Source: Acanthosepion pharaonis
Lineage: Eukaryota > Mollusca > Cephalopoda > Sepiida > Sepiidae
Direction: 5' to 3'
NCBI GenBank assembly: GCA_903632075.3
Contig: CAHIKZ030000582.1
Location: forward strand, 107,501-171,500
DNA: 64,000 nucleotides
The notes under the pieces were generated by a model. It made no database searches. It was not told the DNA's origin and was given only the letters and a program-made list of their open reading frames with translations. The first letter of the stretch is position 1. Each line of letters opens with the position of its first letter. Below, piece after piece: positions 1 through 10,375 of the stretch. The position numbers were made by a program, and so were the translations under genes.

Positions 1-459
1 GTTGCAGCGAGTAAATTGCTTTTGTCTTTATGAAAAAAATATAATAATATATATGTATGTATATAATTGAGGAAAAATATATTCTTTACGTATTTTTCGG
101 CTTTATAATTTAGTTGACATACGGCAGCCCAAGAAAATTTTGAAAAATATCAAACCTTAGTCAGGATTTGATACTGTTACTTTTTTTTACTTGGTTAAAT
201 ATTAAATGAAGGGGACGTTAATGGCATCTGTGCGATAATCAACGGTCCATTGGTCACGTTACTTGGTAGAGGTATTTATTGCTGCTTCTCTATCTGTTTC
301 ATTCATAACAGTGAGTCTTTTAATCTCTTTAGATACCGCCAACTGTTGACAATTTGCGTGGCAGAAAAAAAATTTTCACGTTGTATATGCGAGAATATAA
401 GATAGTTTTAAATAAAAAATTTTAATAATGAGGATAACAATTGCATAAATGAGGTTATG
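1..459. other. AT-rich stretch, nothing recognised
   Basis: No open frame, repeat or RNA motif that I can support was seen here. Confidence 0.5.
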
Positions 460-678
460 TGTTGTAGCATACCAGTTGTGGACCTAGAATAGGTCCGAAC
501 TCAGCAATTTAGTGAAAACATATTATTAAACAAAAAGAACGAATACAAAAGTGTTGCACGTCCGACTGACGGCAAAGTACAGTAGTCAACTCTTCAACTG
601 TAGACAGCTCTCTTGAGAGGCATAATCTCCCCGTTTATATAGTAATAGGACGAGTCCATAAAGTTAGGTCCCATAACA
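460..678 (-). mobile_element. short LTR-like element related to the solo LTRs
   Basis: Read on the minus strand it opens with TGTTATGGGACCT, the same 13 bases that open the two solo LTRs at 5870 and 47760, and it closes with CTACAACA, giving TG...CA termini. A TATATAAAC box lies about 40 bases in, followed by a GCCTCTCAAGAGAGC stretch resembling GCCTCAAGAGGAAGC of the solo LTRs. It lacks the ~245-bp internal tandem units of the long LTRs. No convincing target-site duplication was found, so it may be truncated or nested. Confidence 0.5.
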
Positions 679-683
679 ATACC

Positions 684-1290
684 TACGGACGATAATGGTA
701 TGTCCCCATACGCATAAATGCAGTAGAAAATTCTGTATGTTGGTCTCCAGCTGGAGATACGTCTCTAGCTGTGCTGGTCAAACTCTCTGTCTCCGGGCAG
801 AGAGTATCCCCAGACGAGTCTTGTCTCGGGAAACAGCTCCCCGACCCCGTTTTATACGGAGTCTACGGGGAATTTTTGGAGGAACCTATGAGCTCGGATT
901 CCCCACATTAAATTCGGCCTTGTACCACATCCAACCGCGTGGAGTGGTTGGTAGTTGCCCTGCATTTGTAGATTCGTCTCCATCCGAGTTGGTCTAACTC
1001 TCTGCCCGGAGGTAGAGAGGATCCCATGAGGCTAAGTCGAAGGGCAGAATCTCGTCTCAGGATACAGCTACCACATTAAATTTGTGCCACATCTGACCGC
1101 GTGGGACGTTTCGTAGTAATCATTCAGTTGTAGATTCATTGTGGAATTCACTTGACTCACTTCTAGCAGTTGACTACTACATCGCGCTGCTGGCAAATCT
1201 TATATGTGTTGTTCTCGTCTTAAGTATTATCGTTCATTATCAACCTTCATTTGAATATTCTATTCAGTAACCTTCCCTTGGTTACAACAG
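684..1290 (+). mobile_element. degenerate LTR-related sequence with two internal units
   Basis: Contains two diverged copies of the module found in the solo LTRs: an AACTCTCTG...CGGGCAGAG block (about 781 and 995), a CCCCGTTTTATACGG block, a CACATTAAATT block, and a CTTGTACCACAT or TTTGTGCCACAT block (about 918 and 1085). The order and strand match the solo LTR at 5870-6753. The 3' part is unique and AT-rich and ends near GGTTACAACA. A 100-codon open frame at 695-997 falls inside this repeat and is not a gene. Confidence 0.5.
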
Positions 1291-1801
1291 CATGCAAATA
1301 AAAGGATATATCACTGATGAGAAGATGATAAAAATGATGAAGGAAATCTCACAGATATGACACATAGTTGGAGCCGTCGGTTTGATTGGAAAATCTTCCG
1401 ATAGACTCGTAGAAGGGATTCCTAGTCGTCCATGCCTTAAACAGATAAAACAAGTTGTACTCACAATTACAGTTCACAACTTACGAAGGACTTTACCCCT
1501 GTGAAATGTTGGATCTTAGATTGTCTATATTTTTTTTTTTAAAGCTCAGTGAAAATTGTCATTATGCTATTTCTGACCTTAGGCCAGTGGTTGCGACACG
1601 GAAGGACATGAGTACACAACAGCAATCAAAGGAAATGATAAAATAATAATAATAAATGAGAACCTAACCAGTTCCTTCCTATTTTCTATATATTTTCACA
1701 TATTATATATATATATATGTATGCTTATATATTACAAAGTGGAAAACGTTTCGACTCCTAAAATGATTTAATAGGAATAAAATAATGTTTATATATATAT
1801 A
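1291..1801. other. no gene seen; short AT tracts
   Basis: Short (AT)n tracts occur around 1707 and 1791. A 63-codon open frame (1455-1646) contains a poly-T run and matches nothing I recognise. Confidence 0.45.
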
Positions 1802-1941
1802 TTTATTAAAGACATTTTATTATGTTTAACGTTGTTATTTTATAGATACAAGTATTTAAGCAAATGCTCTGTTTATGATAAACAGTATTAAATAACATTT
1901 ACCGGCCTGAATGTCCGAGAAATTTTCATAGAAAATATTCG

Positions 1942-2021
1942 TTCTTTGACAGGATTCGAACCTGCATCCTATACGGAACCGTCATATACGCTGACGTGCC
2001 TTACCGCTAGGCTACAAAGAA
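1942..2021 (-). tRNA. tRNA-like sequence, class II fold, triplet GTA (repeat-borne)
   Basis: 80 nt. The minus strand shows a perfect 7-bp acceptor stem (TTCTTTG/CAAAGAA), a D arm with GCC/GGC and an A-box-like GCCTAGCGGTAAGGC, an anticodon arm CGTCA/TGACG with loop GCGTATA, a 14-nt variable arm with TCC/GGA pairing, and a T arm GCAGG/CCTGT with loop TTCGAAT. The long variable arm and the A box resemble tRNA-Ser/Leu, while the anticodon position reads GTA and residue 33 is C rather than T. It sits in a tandem repeat, so a SINE-like or pseudo-tRNA is more likely than a working tRNA gene. Confidence 0.6.
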
Positions 2022-2668
2022 GCGTTCGGTAGACAAGGTCGAATTTACTGCTTATAAACTCCAATTTTCCATGAATCTCGTACATTCATAACTGCTCTGG
2101 CGTATCGAATGTAAACAAATGACGTCATATATTAAGAAATGGACAAGGTCCGACAATTTATTTATTAAAGACATTTTATTATGTTTAACGTTGTTATTTT
2201 ATAGATACAAGTATTTAAGCAAATGCTCTGTTTATGATAAACAGTATTAAATAACATTTACCGGCCTGAATGTCCGAGAAATTTTAGAAATATTCGTTAT
2301 AACGGAACTGCTCTGGCGTATCGAATGTAAACAAATGACGAATATTTTCGCTAGGCTACAAACCAGGTCCGACACTGTTTATCATTTATTTATAGAAAAT
2401 ATTTTAAATTAAATTTCTTAACATTTACCGGCCTGAATGTCAGCGTATATGAGAAATTTTCATATAAAATATTCGTTCTTGACAGGATTCGAACAGACAT
2501 TCAGGCATCCTATAAACGGAACCGTCTATAAAATTATATAAATAAATTGTCGGACCTTGTCCGTTTACATCATTTGTTTACATTCGATACGCCAGAGCAG
2601 TTATGAATGTACGAGATTCATGGAAAAATGGAGTTTATAAGCAGTAAATTGACCTTGTCGAACCGAAC

Positions 2669-2735
2669 TAGCGGTAAGGCACGTCAGCGTATATGACGGT
2701 TCCGTATAGGATGCAGGTTCGAATCTGTCAAAGAA
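2669..2735 (+). tRNA. 5'-truncated tRNA-like copy
   Basis: Same tRNA-like sequence as at 1942-2021 on the opposite strand, but the 5' acceptor strand and first D-arm bases are missing and one base is lost from the T arm (GAATCTGTC). It is a non-functional copy inside the plus arm of the inverted cluster. Confidence 0.5.
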
Positions 2736-3014
2736 CGAATATTTTCTATGAAAATTTCTCGGACATTCAGGCCGGTAAATGTTATTTAATACTGTTTATC
2801 ATAAACAGAGCATTTGCTTAAATACTTGTATCTATAAAATAACAACGTTAAACATAATAAAATGTCTTTAATAAATAAATTGTCGGACCTTGTCCATTTC
2901 TTAATATATGACGTCATTTGTTTACATTCGATACGCCAGAGCAGTTATGAATGTACGAGATTCATGGAAAATTGGAGTTTATAAGCAGTAAATTCGACCT
3001 TGTCTACCGAACGC

Positions 3015-3094
3015 TTCTTTGTAGCCTAGCGGTAAGGCACGTCAGCGTATATGACAGTTCCGTATAGGATGCAGGTTCGAATCCTGTCAAAGAA
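3015..3094 (+). tRNA. tRNA-like sequence, class II fold (repeat-borne)
   Basis: Second full-length 80-nt copy, with the acceptor stem intact. The anticodon stem has one change (TGACA for TGACG) that breaks its last pair. B box GGTTCGAATCC is perfect. It lies in the last plus-strand 359-bp unit. Confidence 0.6.
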
Positions 3095-3259
3095 CGAATA
3101 TTTTCTATGAAAATTTCTCGGACATTCAGGCCGGTAAATGTTATTTAATACTGTTTATCATAAACAGAGCATTTGCTTAAATACTTGTATCTATAAAATA
3201 ACAACGTTAAACATAATAAAATGTCTTTAATAAATAAATTGTCGGACCTTGTCCATTTC

Positions 3260-3262
<3 letters not shown>

Positions 3263-3305
<43 letters not shown>

Positions 3306-3306
3306 G
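3263..3306. repeat. (AT)n(GT)n microsatellite
   Basis: About 16 AT dinucleotides followed by GT, directly abutting the terminal TTCTTAAT of the tRNA-headed repeat. Confidence 0.9.
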
Positions 3307-3935
3307 TATTGCTTAGATATATACTACATAGTTGTGCTGATATCGGTTTGTCATTTTTCGGATTTGGCTTCTGATCATTTTTATTATAATTAATTAAAAA
3401 CAATTTTTGATCTGCGATAATTTTCTTATCAGATTCCGGGTCATTTGGGCAAAGGCATGATTTTTTTTTGTTTTGTTTTTCTGCTTTTTTCTAAAAAGAA
3501 AAAATATAACAAAAAGAACTTAAATGGGTAAAGGCCTTCGCTGGATATGGGCTGTACTTTTTAGATATTTTTTTTGTATTTCCTGAAGAGATGTTTTATT
3601 TCCTTCGACTATGTTGATTCGTTGTTGAGTTCCTTTCTTAATCAGACCCAAAACTCCAATCACACAACAGGAACCGTTTCAGTTTTCAGTGTCACATTAT
3701 TCTATTTCAATCTTTAGGTATTTGTAGTTGCTTAGTTTGTTTTTTTTTTCAAAAAATTTCGCTGGAAATTTTGTGTCAATTATATAATGTATAGGCTTTA
3801 CACACTATTAGACAATTCTACAATAATTCATTACTCGTGCCCATAGAGATTACATCCCAATACTACAGTATACTTTGCTGAGAGGGAGCCATTTTGTTTA
3901 AATTTTTACATTACCATTTTATTGGTTAATCTTTT
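3307..3935. other. no gene seen
   Basis: AT-rich sequence with poly-T and poly-A runs. The last ~50 bases start to resemble the satellite that follows. Confidence 0.45.
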
Positions 3936-5670
3936 GTAGTTTCATGCATAGAAACAGATCAATTACAATCAATTTCATGTAAGATTAATGAAAAGCATCG
4001 AAGGATCAAAGTTTGCGATTTTAACCACTGACTCTAATCCAAGTCTCAATATGTTGATTGCCTTTTTAATTTTTACATACCTAATTTATTTGTGATTCTT
4101 ATGTAGTTTGATGGGTAGAAACTGAAAAAAAAATCAATTACAATCAATTTCGTTTAAGATTAATGACAAAAATCGAAGGTATCAAATTTCGCGATTTCAA
4201 GCATTAACGGTAATCTAAAACTCAAAATTACGAACTATTTTTAATTTTTACATACCCCTGTATCACTGATTGATATGTAGTTTGATGCATCGAAACAAAA
4301 AAATATTACAATCAGTTTTAGTTAAGATTAAATACACATTTTGAAGTATCATTGTTCGCGGTTTTAAGCTCAAACGGTAATCGGATTTCGTTTACATTTT
4401 GACATAGCCATTTTATTGCTGATTGTTATGTAGTTCCATGCGTAGAAACAGAAAAATCAATTACAATCAATTTCCTGTAGGATTAATGACAGAAATCGAA
4501 GGATAAATGTTCGTTATTACAATCACTAACGGTAACCATGGATCATAATGGTGTATTTGCTTAATTTTTCCATCTTATTTTACTACTTATTCCCATGTAG
4601 TTTGATGCACAGAAACAGAAAAAAAAAACATTTAAACTCAATTTCATGTAAGACTAAATTCAAAAATTGAATGATCAATGTTCGCGGTTTTAAGTTCTAA
4701 CGGTAATATATGACTCAACATGGTGGGATTCTTTTTAATTTTTACATTAGAATTTTTTTCTGATTTTTATGTAGTTTGATGCGTAGAAACAGAAAAAATC
4801 AATTACAATCAATTTCCTGAAAGATTAATGACAAAAAAAAAAAATCGATGGATCAATGTTTGCGGTTTTAAATACTAACGGTAATCAAAGTCTCAAATTT
4901 CCGGAATTCGTTTTCATTTTTGCATATTATTTTATTACTGATTCTTATGTAGTTTGATGCGTAGAAACCAAAAAAATCAACTACCAAAAATTCATGTAAG
5001 ATTAATACAAAAATCGAAGGATCAATCGAAGGTTTTTAGCACTAGCGTTAATACTACGCTCAAAATGTCGGATTTCGTTTTAATTTTTACTTATCCATTT
5101 TATTGCTGATTCTTATTTAGTTTGATTCGTAGAAACCGAAAAAACTTAATTACAATCAATTTTATGTAAGATTAATGAGAAAAAGCATTAACGTTAATCA
5201 AAGACTCAAAATAGCGGATTTCGTTTTAATTTTTACATAACGATTTTATTGCTGAATCATATGTATTTTGATGCGTAGAAACAGAAATAACCAATTACAA
5301 TCGATTTCATGTAAAGTTAATGACAATTATCGAAGGATCAATTTCGCGTTTGTAAGCTCAAATGGTAATCGAAGGATCAACATGGCGGAATCTTTTTAAT
5401 TTTTGACATTCTAATTTTAACTTTGATGTACTTTGATGCGTAAAAAGGAAAACAAAACCAATTTCAATCAATTTGATGTAAGATTAATAACAATAATTGA
5501 AGAATCAATATGCACGGTTTTAAGTACTAATGGTAATTGAAAGCTCAAAACTGAGTAATTCGTTTTAATTTTTACACACGCATTGCTGATAGTTTGCGTA
5601 GAAAAAGAAAAATCAATTACAATAAATTTCATTTAAGATTAATGGCAATAATCGAAGGATCATATGAAAA
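3936..5670 (+). repeat. diverged satellite, ~165-bp monomer, about 10-11 copies
   Basis: The phrase TATGTAGTTTGATGCGTAGA, with small changes, recurs near 3936, 4104, 4277, 4431, 4596, 4771, 4949, 5117, 5264 and 5425, spaced 147-178 bp. Each copy is followed by CAATTACAATCAATTTCATG, an AAGATTAATGACA block, a CGAAGGATCAA block, an ACGGTAATC block and TTTTAATTTTTACAT. Copies differ widely from each other, which points to an old array no longer being homogenised. Confidence 0.85.
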
Positions 5671-5764
5671 TATGCGCACAAATATTTCGTTTTTGAGTTA
5701 TTAAGTTTAAAATTTACGGTAGGCGCTGTTATATGTATAATCCAAGATACTATATAAAAATAAT

Positions 5765-5869
5765 TTTTGGTGGCTTCCTGGCATAAAACAAGGTAAAATG
5801 TTCATATAAACATCGTTGTAACTCAAAACACCATCTCATGTGAATTGTTCAAGACTCTCAAAGTACAAG
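5765..5869 (-). mobile_element. possible IS630/mariner-type transposon fragment
   Basis: The stretch AAAATGTTCATATAAACAT...ACACCATCTCATG...TTGTTCAAGA parallels 10660-10740 of the DDE transposon (GAATGTCCATATAAACAT...ACACAGCATCTCAT...CTGTTCGAAA). The solo LTR begins right after it, so it appears to have been the insertion target. Weak similarity judged by eye. Confidence 0.35.
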
Positions 5870-6753
5870 TGTTATGGGACCTTACCCATAATGACATAAC
5901 GGACTATTCCATACGTAATAAATATTGCGCCTCAAGAGGAAGCAGGGGGTTCATTCCAAAGTCGGGCGACAGGCTGATCGGCTGATCGGTTGAACTCTCT
6001 GCCTTCGGGCGGGGAGGAACTCGAACGAGGCTACGCCGAAGAGCGGAGTCTCTTTCGGTGAGGTAAACCATCCCTGAACCCGTTTATACGGGTTCAAAGG
6101 ACATATTTAGGACCGAGCCTACGGGCTCGGAGATCCCACGTCAAACCGGCCTTGTGCCACATAATGCCCTCGTGAGGTGGTGACTAAATACTGTTCAGTC
6201 CGAAGTCGGGCGACTGGCTGACTGGCTGATCGGTTGAACTCTCTGCTTTCGGGCGGGAAGGAACACGAACGAGGCTACGACGATGGGCGGAGTCTTTTTC
6301 GGGGAGGTAAACCGACTTTGAACACGTTTATACGGATTCAAAGGGCATATTTTTGGCCGAGCCAACGGGCTCGGAGATCCAACATTAAACCGGCCTTGTG
6401 CCACATGATGCCCTCGTGGGGGGATGACTAAATACCTTTCAGTCTGACGTCTGGAGTGAAGTCCGTCAGGAGTCTGTCAGTCAGTCAGAGCGAGCGAGTC
6501 AGTCAGTCGAGTCAGAGGCAGACCGAAACAGAGTCGCGTTTAGACAATTACTACAAGACATTTGGAATAGTGATACTGGTCGGGACTACATTGTTCTCCA
6601 TACTAAACCTGATTGCTTGTACTAACACTTTCTACTTCTCTGTATATATTCCTGTTTGTAATATATCTGTGTTATTCCATATACGTGTTCGAGTTCTTCT
6701 TTATTGGTTCTACCTTGGACTATCACCGTGGTATAATGACCCGGACGATAACA
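5870..6753 (+). mobile_element. solo LTR (884 bp)
   Basis: It begins TGTTATGGGACC and ends GACGATAACA, so TGTTAT...ATAACA form the expected terminal inverted repeat. The flanks are ACAAG and ATAAG, an imperfect 5-bp target duplication. Inside are two ~244-bp direct units (start of each near 5961 and 6205), each with AACTCTCTGC, a CGGGCGG motif, a CCGTTTATACGG-type motif, AACCGGCCTTGTGCCACAT, and a GCCCTCGTG block. The unit-free 3' third is AT-rich. A copy in the opposite orientation lies at 46857-47760. No internal region or second LTR flanks it, so it is a solo LTR. The 5-bp duplication fits Ty3/gypsy-, BEL- or retrovirus-type integrases, and the clade cannot be set. Open frames of 65-113 codons at 6195-6954 are inside or beside the LTR and are not genes. 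Confidence 0.85.
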
Positions 6754-7748
6754 ATAAGTTTGATAATTGATTCCCTAGTTTTTTCAATGATTCTAAGAGA
6801 TCTTTTTCATTTTTCACTCTTCTGTCATGTTAATCCCATGCAAATTTTGGAAATAGCTTCAAAATTTTACACACACACTGTGAGTGTGTGTGCATGTGTT
6901 TGCGTACGTGTGTGTGTGTGTGTGTTGAAAATTTTATCATCATTAGTTGTTTGATGCCTGAGTTAGGAAAAATTATTGCTTAGCATAATAAAATTTATAT
7001 CTGTAACGTTCTTCCTATACATTCTTGTTTTCCCTCAGCAGGAAAATTTTATTTGCTTTACGAATTTACCATATGCTATTAAGAGTTTATTCATAGTCAA
7101 GCGTCTTCTCACATATAATTTTCTCTCACCGTTGTCAATCAACAAATTGTTAGGCGATGGATACAAGCAAGGAAGTGCATGAAACGAACATTCCTTTGTC
7201 TCTCGTGTGCTGAAGCAAAACCTTAATACAACTGAAATATTTTGAAAAATAATACTATTTTTCAAATACTGGGTATTGCAATCTTAAGCAATGAGAATTT
7301 GCCATTATCATACGTGATTATTTACGAGAGCATTGTAGACTTTCGTAAAATGGGTATAAACTTGATTTGCTTCTGCACAATATTTGTTCTTTTAAATGAT
7401 CGGCTATGAAAGATGAAAATGAATAATGCATTGATGAAAAATATGTTAAGTATAGAAAAAATTCCAGTCAGAATTTGTTTGTTATAGATAAGCTCCAAAG
7501 TTTTCGCAGGATTGCTTCATCAGTGATGTTTTGACTTGGGCTCATGACAAGTTTCGGTTTTTTCAATATCATACCTGTTTACCCAAGAGACCCTACCGAA
7601 ACAATACCTATTCCGTCAGGCGATCCTGAAGCAAAAAAAAAAAAAAAATTAACCAAGCACACAACAATGGACATATAAATAACTGCCACTGCTGATCCTG
7701 AAATAGCAAGTGACTAATCAAAAACACCTTACGTCATTTCCTCCCCAG
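6754..7748. other. no gene seen; GT-rich tract at 6870-6932
   Basis: Unique AT-rich sequence with an imperfect GT/GC tract. The overlapping 68- and 76-codon frames at 6976-7265 lie on opposite strands and show no recognisable domain. Confidence 0.45.
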
Positions 7749-7839
7749 ACAAGACAAAAAGAGAACAAACTGAATGCTTGTCTTAGGTCCAACACGCGGA
7801 AAGACCCACACTCTCGACGAATACTGCTTGATATAACAG
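7749..7839 (+). other. candidate internal coding exon (91 bp)
   Basis: Bounded by an acceptor-like TCATTTCCTCCCCAG and a consensus donor ACAG/GTAAGT. One frame is open across all 91 bases (30 codons plus one base; begins T-R-Q-K-E-N-K-L and ends L-L-D-I-T) and the other two frames contain stops. Local GC content is clearly above the surroundings. No family is recognised. It could also be chance, a non-coding RNA exon, or part of an unknown repeat. See the possible partner at 8715. Confidence 0.25.
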
Positions 7840-8264
7840 GTAAGTAATTTCTACTTGTCTCCAACGAAACAATACCTCTCTAATAATAACAAAAAAAGAT
7901 ATTAAATGAAAGAATTTGCAAGAAATTCAGAAAAGGAAACGAAATAAATATATTGTTTTTAATGTACATAACTCCGTCAAAATAAATAAATTATGTTGAT
8001 TAGATGTCGTGAATTATAGTTGAAAAGCAAAAAAAAAAAAAAAAAGAAGGGCGATAGAGGTTAAGAAGGAATGTTGCTTTAGCATTTGCTTTCAGTATTA
8101 TGGAACGGATATTAAATCTTTTTTTTTACTCGTGATAAAAATATTATTCATTAAATTTTATTCATAAAACCTGTTTTACACTATAATCAATTTGTATGAT
8201 ACAGAAACAAGGATAAAGAATATTATAAAATAATTTTAGACAATGCGTTGTTTTCTCAGAGATT

Positions 8265-8368
8265 TCATTCCAGTTAAAAATTCTATTTTATTCCAGTTAA
8301 AAATTCTATTTTATTCCAGTTAAAAATTCTATTTTATTCCAGTTAAAATTTCTATTTTTATTCCAGTT
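8265..8368 (+). repeat. 23-bp tandem repeat, about 4.5 copies
   Basis: Unit ATTCCAGTTAAAAATTCTAT plus TTT, repeated with a 23-bp period (TTCCAG at 8291 and 8314). The last copy is diverged. Confidence 0.9.
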
Positions 8369-8714
8369 TTTTATGGAATTTGCCTGTATAGCCTAACACA
8401 ATTTGAGGAAAATTTACTAGAATTTTTAGCATGATCCAATCTGTACAACTTCACTTTATTTTATATCTAAAATATCTAAAGTTCAGAATTGGACGTATGA
8501 AAAGATTAAAATTAAGATGCCCAAGGTTGTGCGAGCATGAAGTTAAAAGTCATCATGACCGAGGCTTTGAGCCGAGTGATCTTGTATCAACCTTGATTAC
8601 GCCAGAATATACGCTCTCTAGCAGAAATTTTAACTGGGCCTTACTCAGCATATTGGCACTATAAACTACATATTGACTGTGCGGCATTAAATAAACGTAA
8701 ATATTTTTTAACAG

Positions 8715-8770
8715 GTGGCTGCCACAGACGAGTGTATTCAGAAAACATTATTTATGCGTCTTTTAAAAAA
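8715..8770 (+). other. candidate terminal exon paired with 7749-7839
   Basis: Preceded by the acceptor-like ATATTTTTTAACAG. Joined to 7839 the frame reads on for about 19 codons (G-G-C-H-R-R-V-Y-S-E-N...) to a TAA, and AATAAA follows at once at about 8768. The fit of phase is only one in three by chance, so support is thin. Confidence 0.15.
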
Positions 8771-9079
8771 TAAATTATATGTACGGCGTCAAAAGAATAT
8801 ACATTGATACTATAGAAATTTTTTACCAATTGTTTTCAATATGACTAAATTACATTCTGCTAATTAATCACCCATAAGAATTTAAACGACGATGAAAAAT
8901 AATTTTCTGCCAATTTGTTAATTCAGGCTGAACTAATGAAACTATTCTTTATGTCGATTTCCGTCTGCTAAGAATAGCTACGTAACTAAAGGTGAAATGA
9001 AGTGATGGGAGTGCAAGGGAATGGTTGAGTGGAAAATTGATGGCAAGATAAGACGACGCCAGCATATATTCATTGGTGT

Positions 9080-9095
9080 TCACACACACACACAC

Positions 9096-9158
<63 letters not shown>
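9080..9158. repeat. (CA)n then (AT)n microsatellite
   Basis: About nine CA units (9080-9097) followed by some 30 AT units. Confidence 0.9.
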
Positions 9159-9161
<3 letters not shown>

Positions 9162-9514
9162 TACGTATCATTAATTCTCATTTAGCAAAACGTATATAAA
9201 AATATTTTTATTCTAAAAAACAGATTGTTTATTATATAATCTAACTTTTACTCTGGTTTATTTGAATATGGAAATCAACAAATATCCAATAAAATATTAG
9301 ACGTTTGCCTTGAATACTTACTTTTGCAAAAAAGGGTCTTCAGATTAATATTTGAATAATTTCATTCATTCATATTGAAATATTTTATTTTATTCGTTCA
9401 AAAATGGCTCGAGGAAAAGCACCGAATTTCCAGAATATTTTATCTTTTACTTGTATATTGTCAAGGCATTCTCAGATTCTTTGGTAACAGTTATAAATTG
9501 TCTATATTATCGGC

Positions 9515-9650
9515 CTTAGGGCACTCGACGTGGTGTAATGTTAGATATCTTGTCTTGCTAGATCAGTTACGCCTAGGTAGTGAGTTCGATCCTCACTCCG
9601 TGCCTCATACTTTCGGCCTTGTGCCACATCTAAGATACTCTTAGAAAATC
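9515..9650 (+). mobile_element. tRNA-derived SINE, family with GGCCTTGTGCCACATCTAAG tail
   Basis: Shows an A-box-like GTGGTGTAATGTTAGA, then a B box GAGTTCGATCC about 50 bases on, then CTCCGTGCC, the signature CGGCCTTGTGCCACAT, and a tail CTAAGATACTCTTAG plus AAAATCAC. Other copies are at 22538-22672 (minus) and 54340-54575 (plus, two). A tail fragment CACTATATTAG is repeated just downstream. An 89-codon frame at 9375-9644 reads through it and is not a gene. Confidence 0.75.
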
Positions 9651-9659
9651 ACTATATTA

Positions 9660-10375
9660 GCTTCTTGAGAATCAGTTTTACTATATCACTATATTAGCTG
9701 CCTGAGAATCTTTTCGAAACATAAAAAAAAGAAACAAAAAAAAGACGATTTCTTTTAAGCGCAGACGAATGTTCACGATAATTGTACAATAGACTTAGTG
9801 TAGATTTGTTTAACTCAGTATCACAAAATGTGATTATATAGTTTGTTCTTTAGACGTGTTGAAAACAAAGTCAATGCTTTCACAGTGAAATTGACGTTTA
9901 ACATACGACGTCGGGAAATTATATGCATCTAGTACACATAGTATGCGAATTTCAAGTCGTAGCATATAATGATCTAGAAGTATTTAAAATATTTAATGCT
10001 GGCAGATTTTCACAAATGAGAGTAGTGTATCATATATAAAGAGCAGAATTATTCATGTTTTAATTTCGTAAATGCAAATCTTACTAGTGACTGTAAGAAA
10101 CATATAGGCGAATATAACTTGAATGAGGACAACACACCATGGCAAACTTCAACAAGTCTCGATACAAACCCGCAATTGAAAACTTTATCAAAACTGATTT
10201 TAGTAATCACGTAAAAACAGACTAGAGAAAGATCAAACGGTAATCGTAAAAATAGTCAACATTCGATGATCAAACATTTATAGTTATTATCAGTTGAAAG
10301 TTATTAAATATTTCTTTTAAAACACGTTCAAGAAAATAGTTCACTAAATTTTCTTTGTTTTTTTTTTTTTAAACA
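9660..10375. other. no gene seen
   Basis: Unique AT-rich sequence. No repeat or RNA signal was recognised. Confidence 0.45.

Larger units (their letters stand above)
1802..3262. repeat. inverted cluster of 359-bp tRNA-headed repeat units
   Basis: Two units run on the minus strand (1802-2160 and a scrambled, partly deleted one at 2161-2540), followed by two on the plus strand (about 2541-2880 and 2881-3262). The phrase TTTATTAAAGACATTTT recurs at 1802 and 2161, and TGTCGGACCTTGTCC at 2880 and 3240, so the period is about 359 bp in both arms. Each unit carries a tRNA-like block, a GGCCGGTAAATGTTATTTAA block, an inverted GTTTATCATAAAC block, and ends TTGTCCATTTCTTAATATAT. The cluster runs directly into an (AT)n tract. 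The same unit recurs at 59.7-60.8 kb. Confidence 0.85.

Noticed and set aside
1942..2021. Functional tRNA-Tyr gene
   Set aside because: The triplet is GTA, but the long variable arm, C at position 33 and repetition inside 359-bp units do not fit a genuine tRNA-Tyr.
6195..6954. Frames of 65-113 codons
   Set aside because: Located in the solo LTR or in GT-rich sequence; no retroviral or host protein motif.
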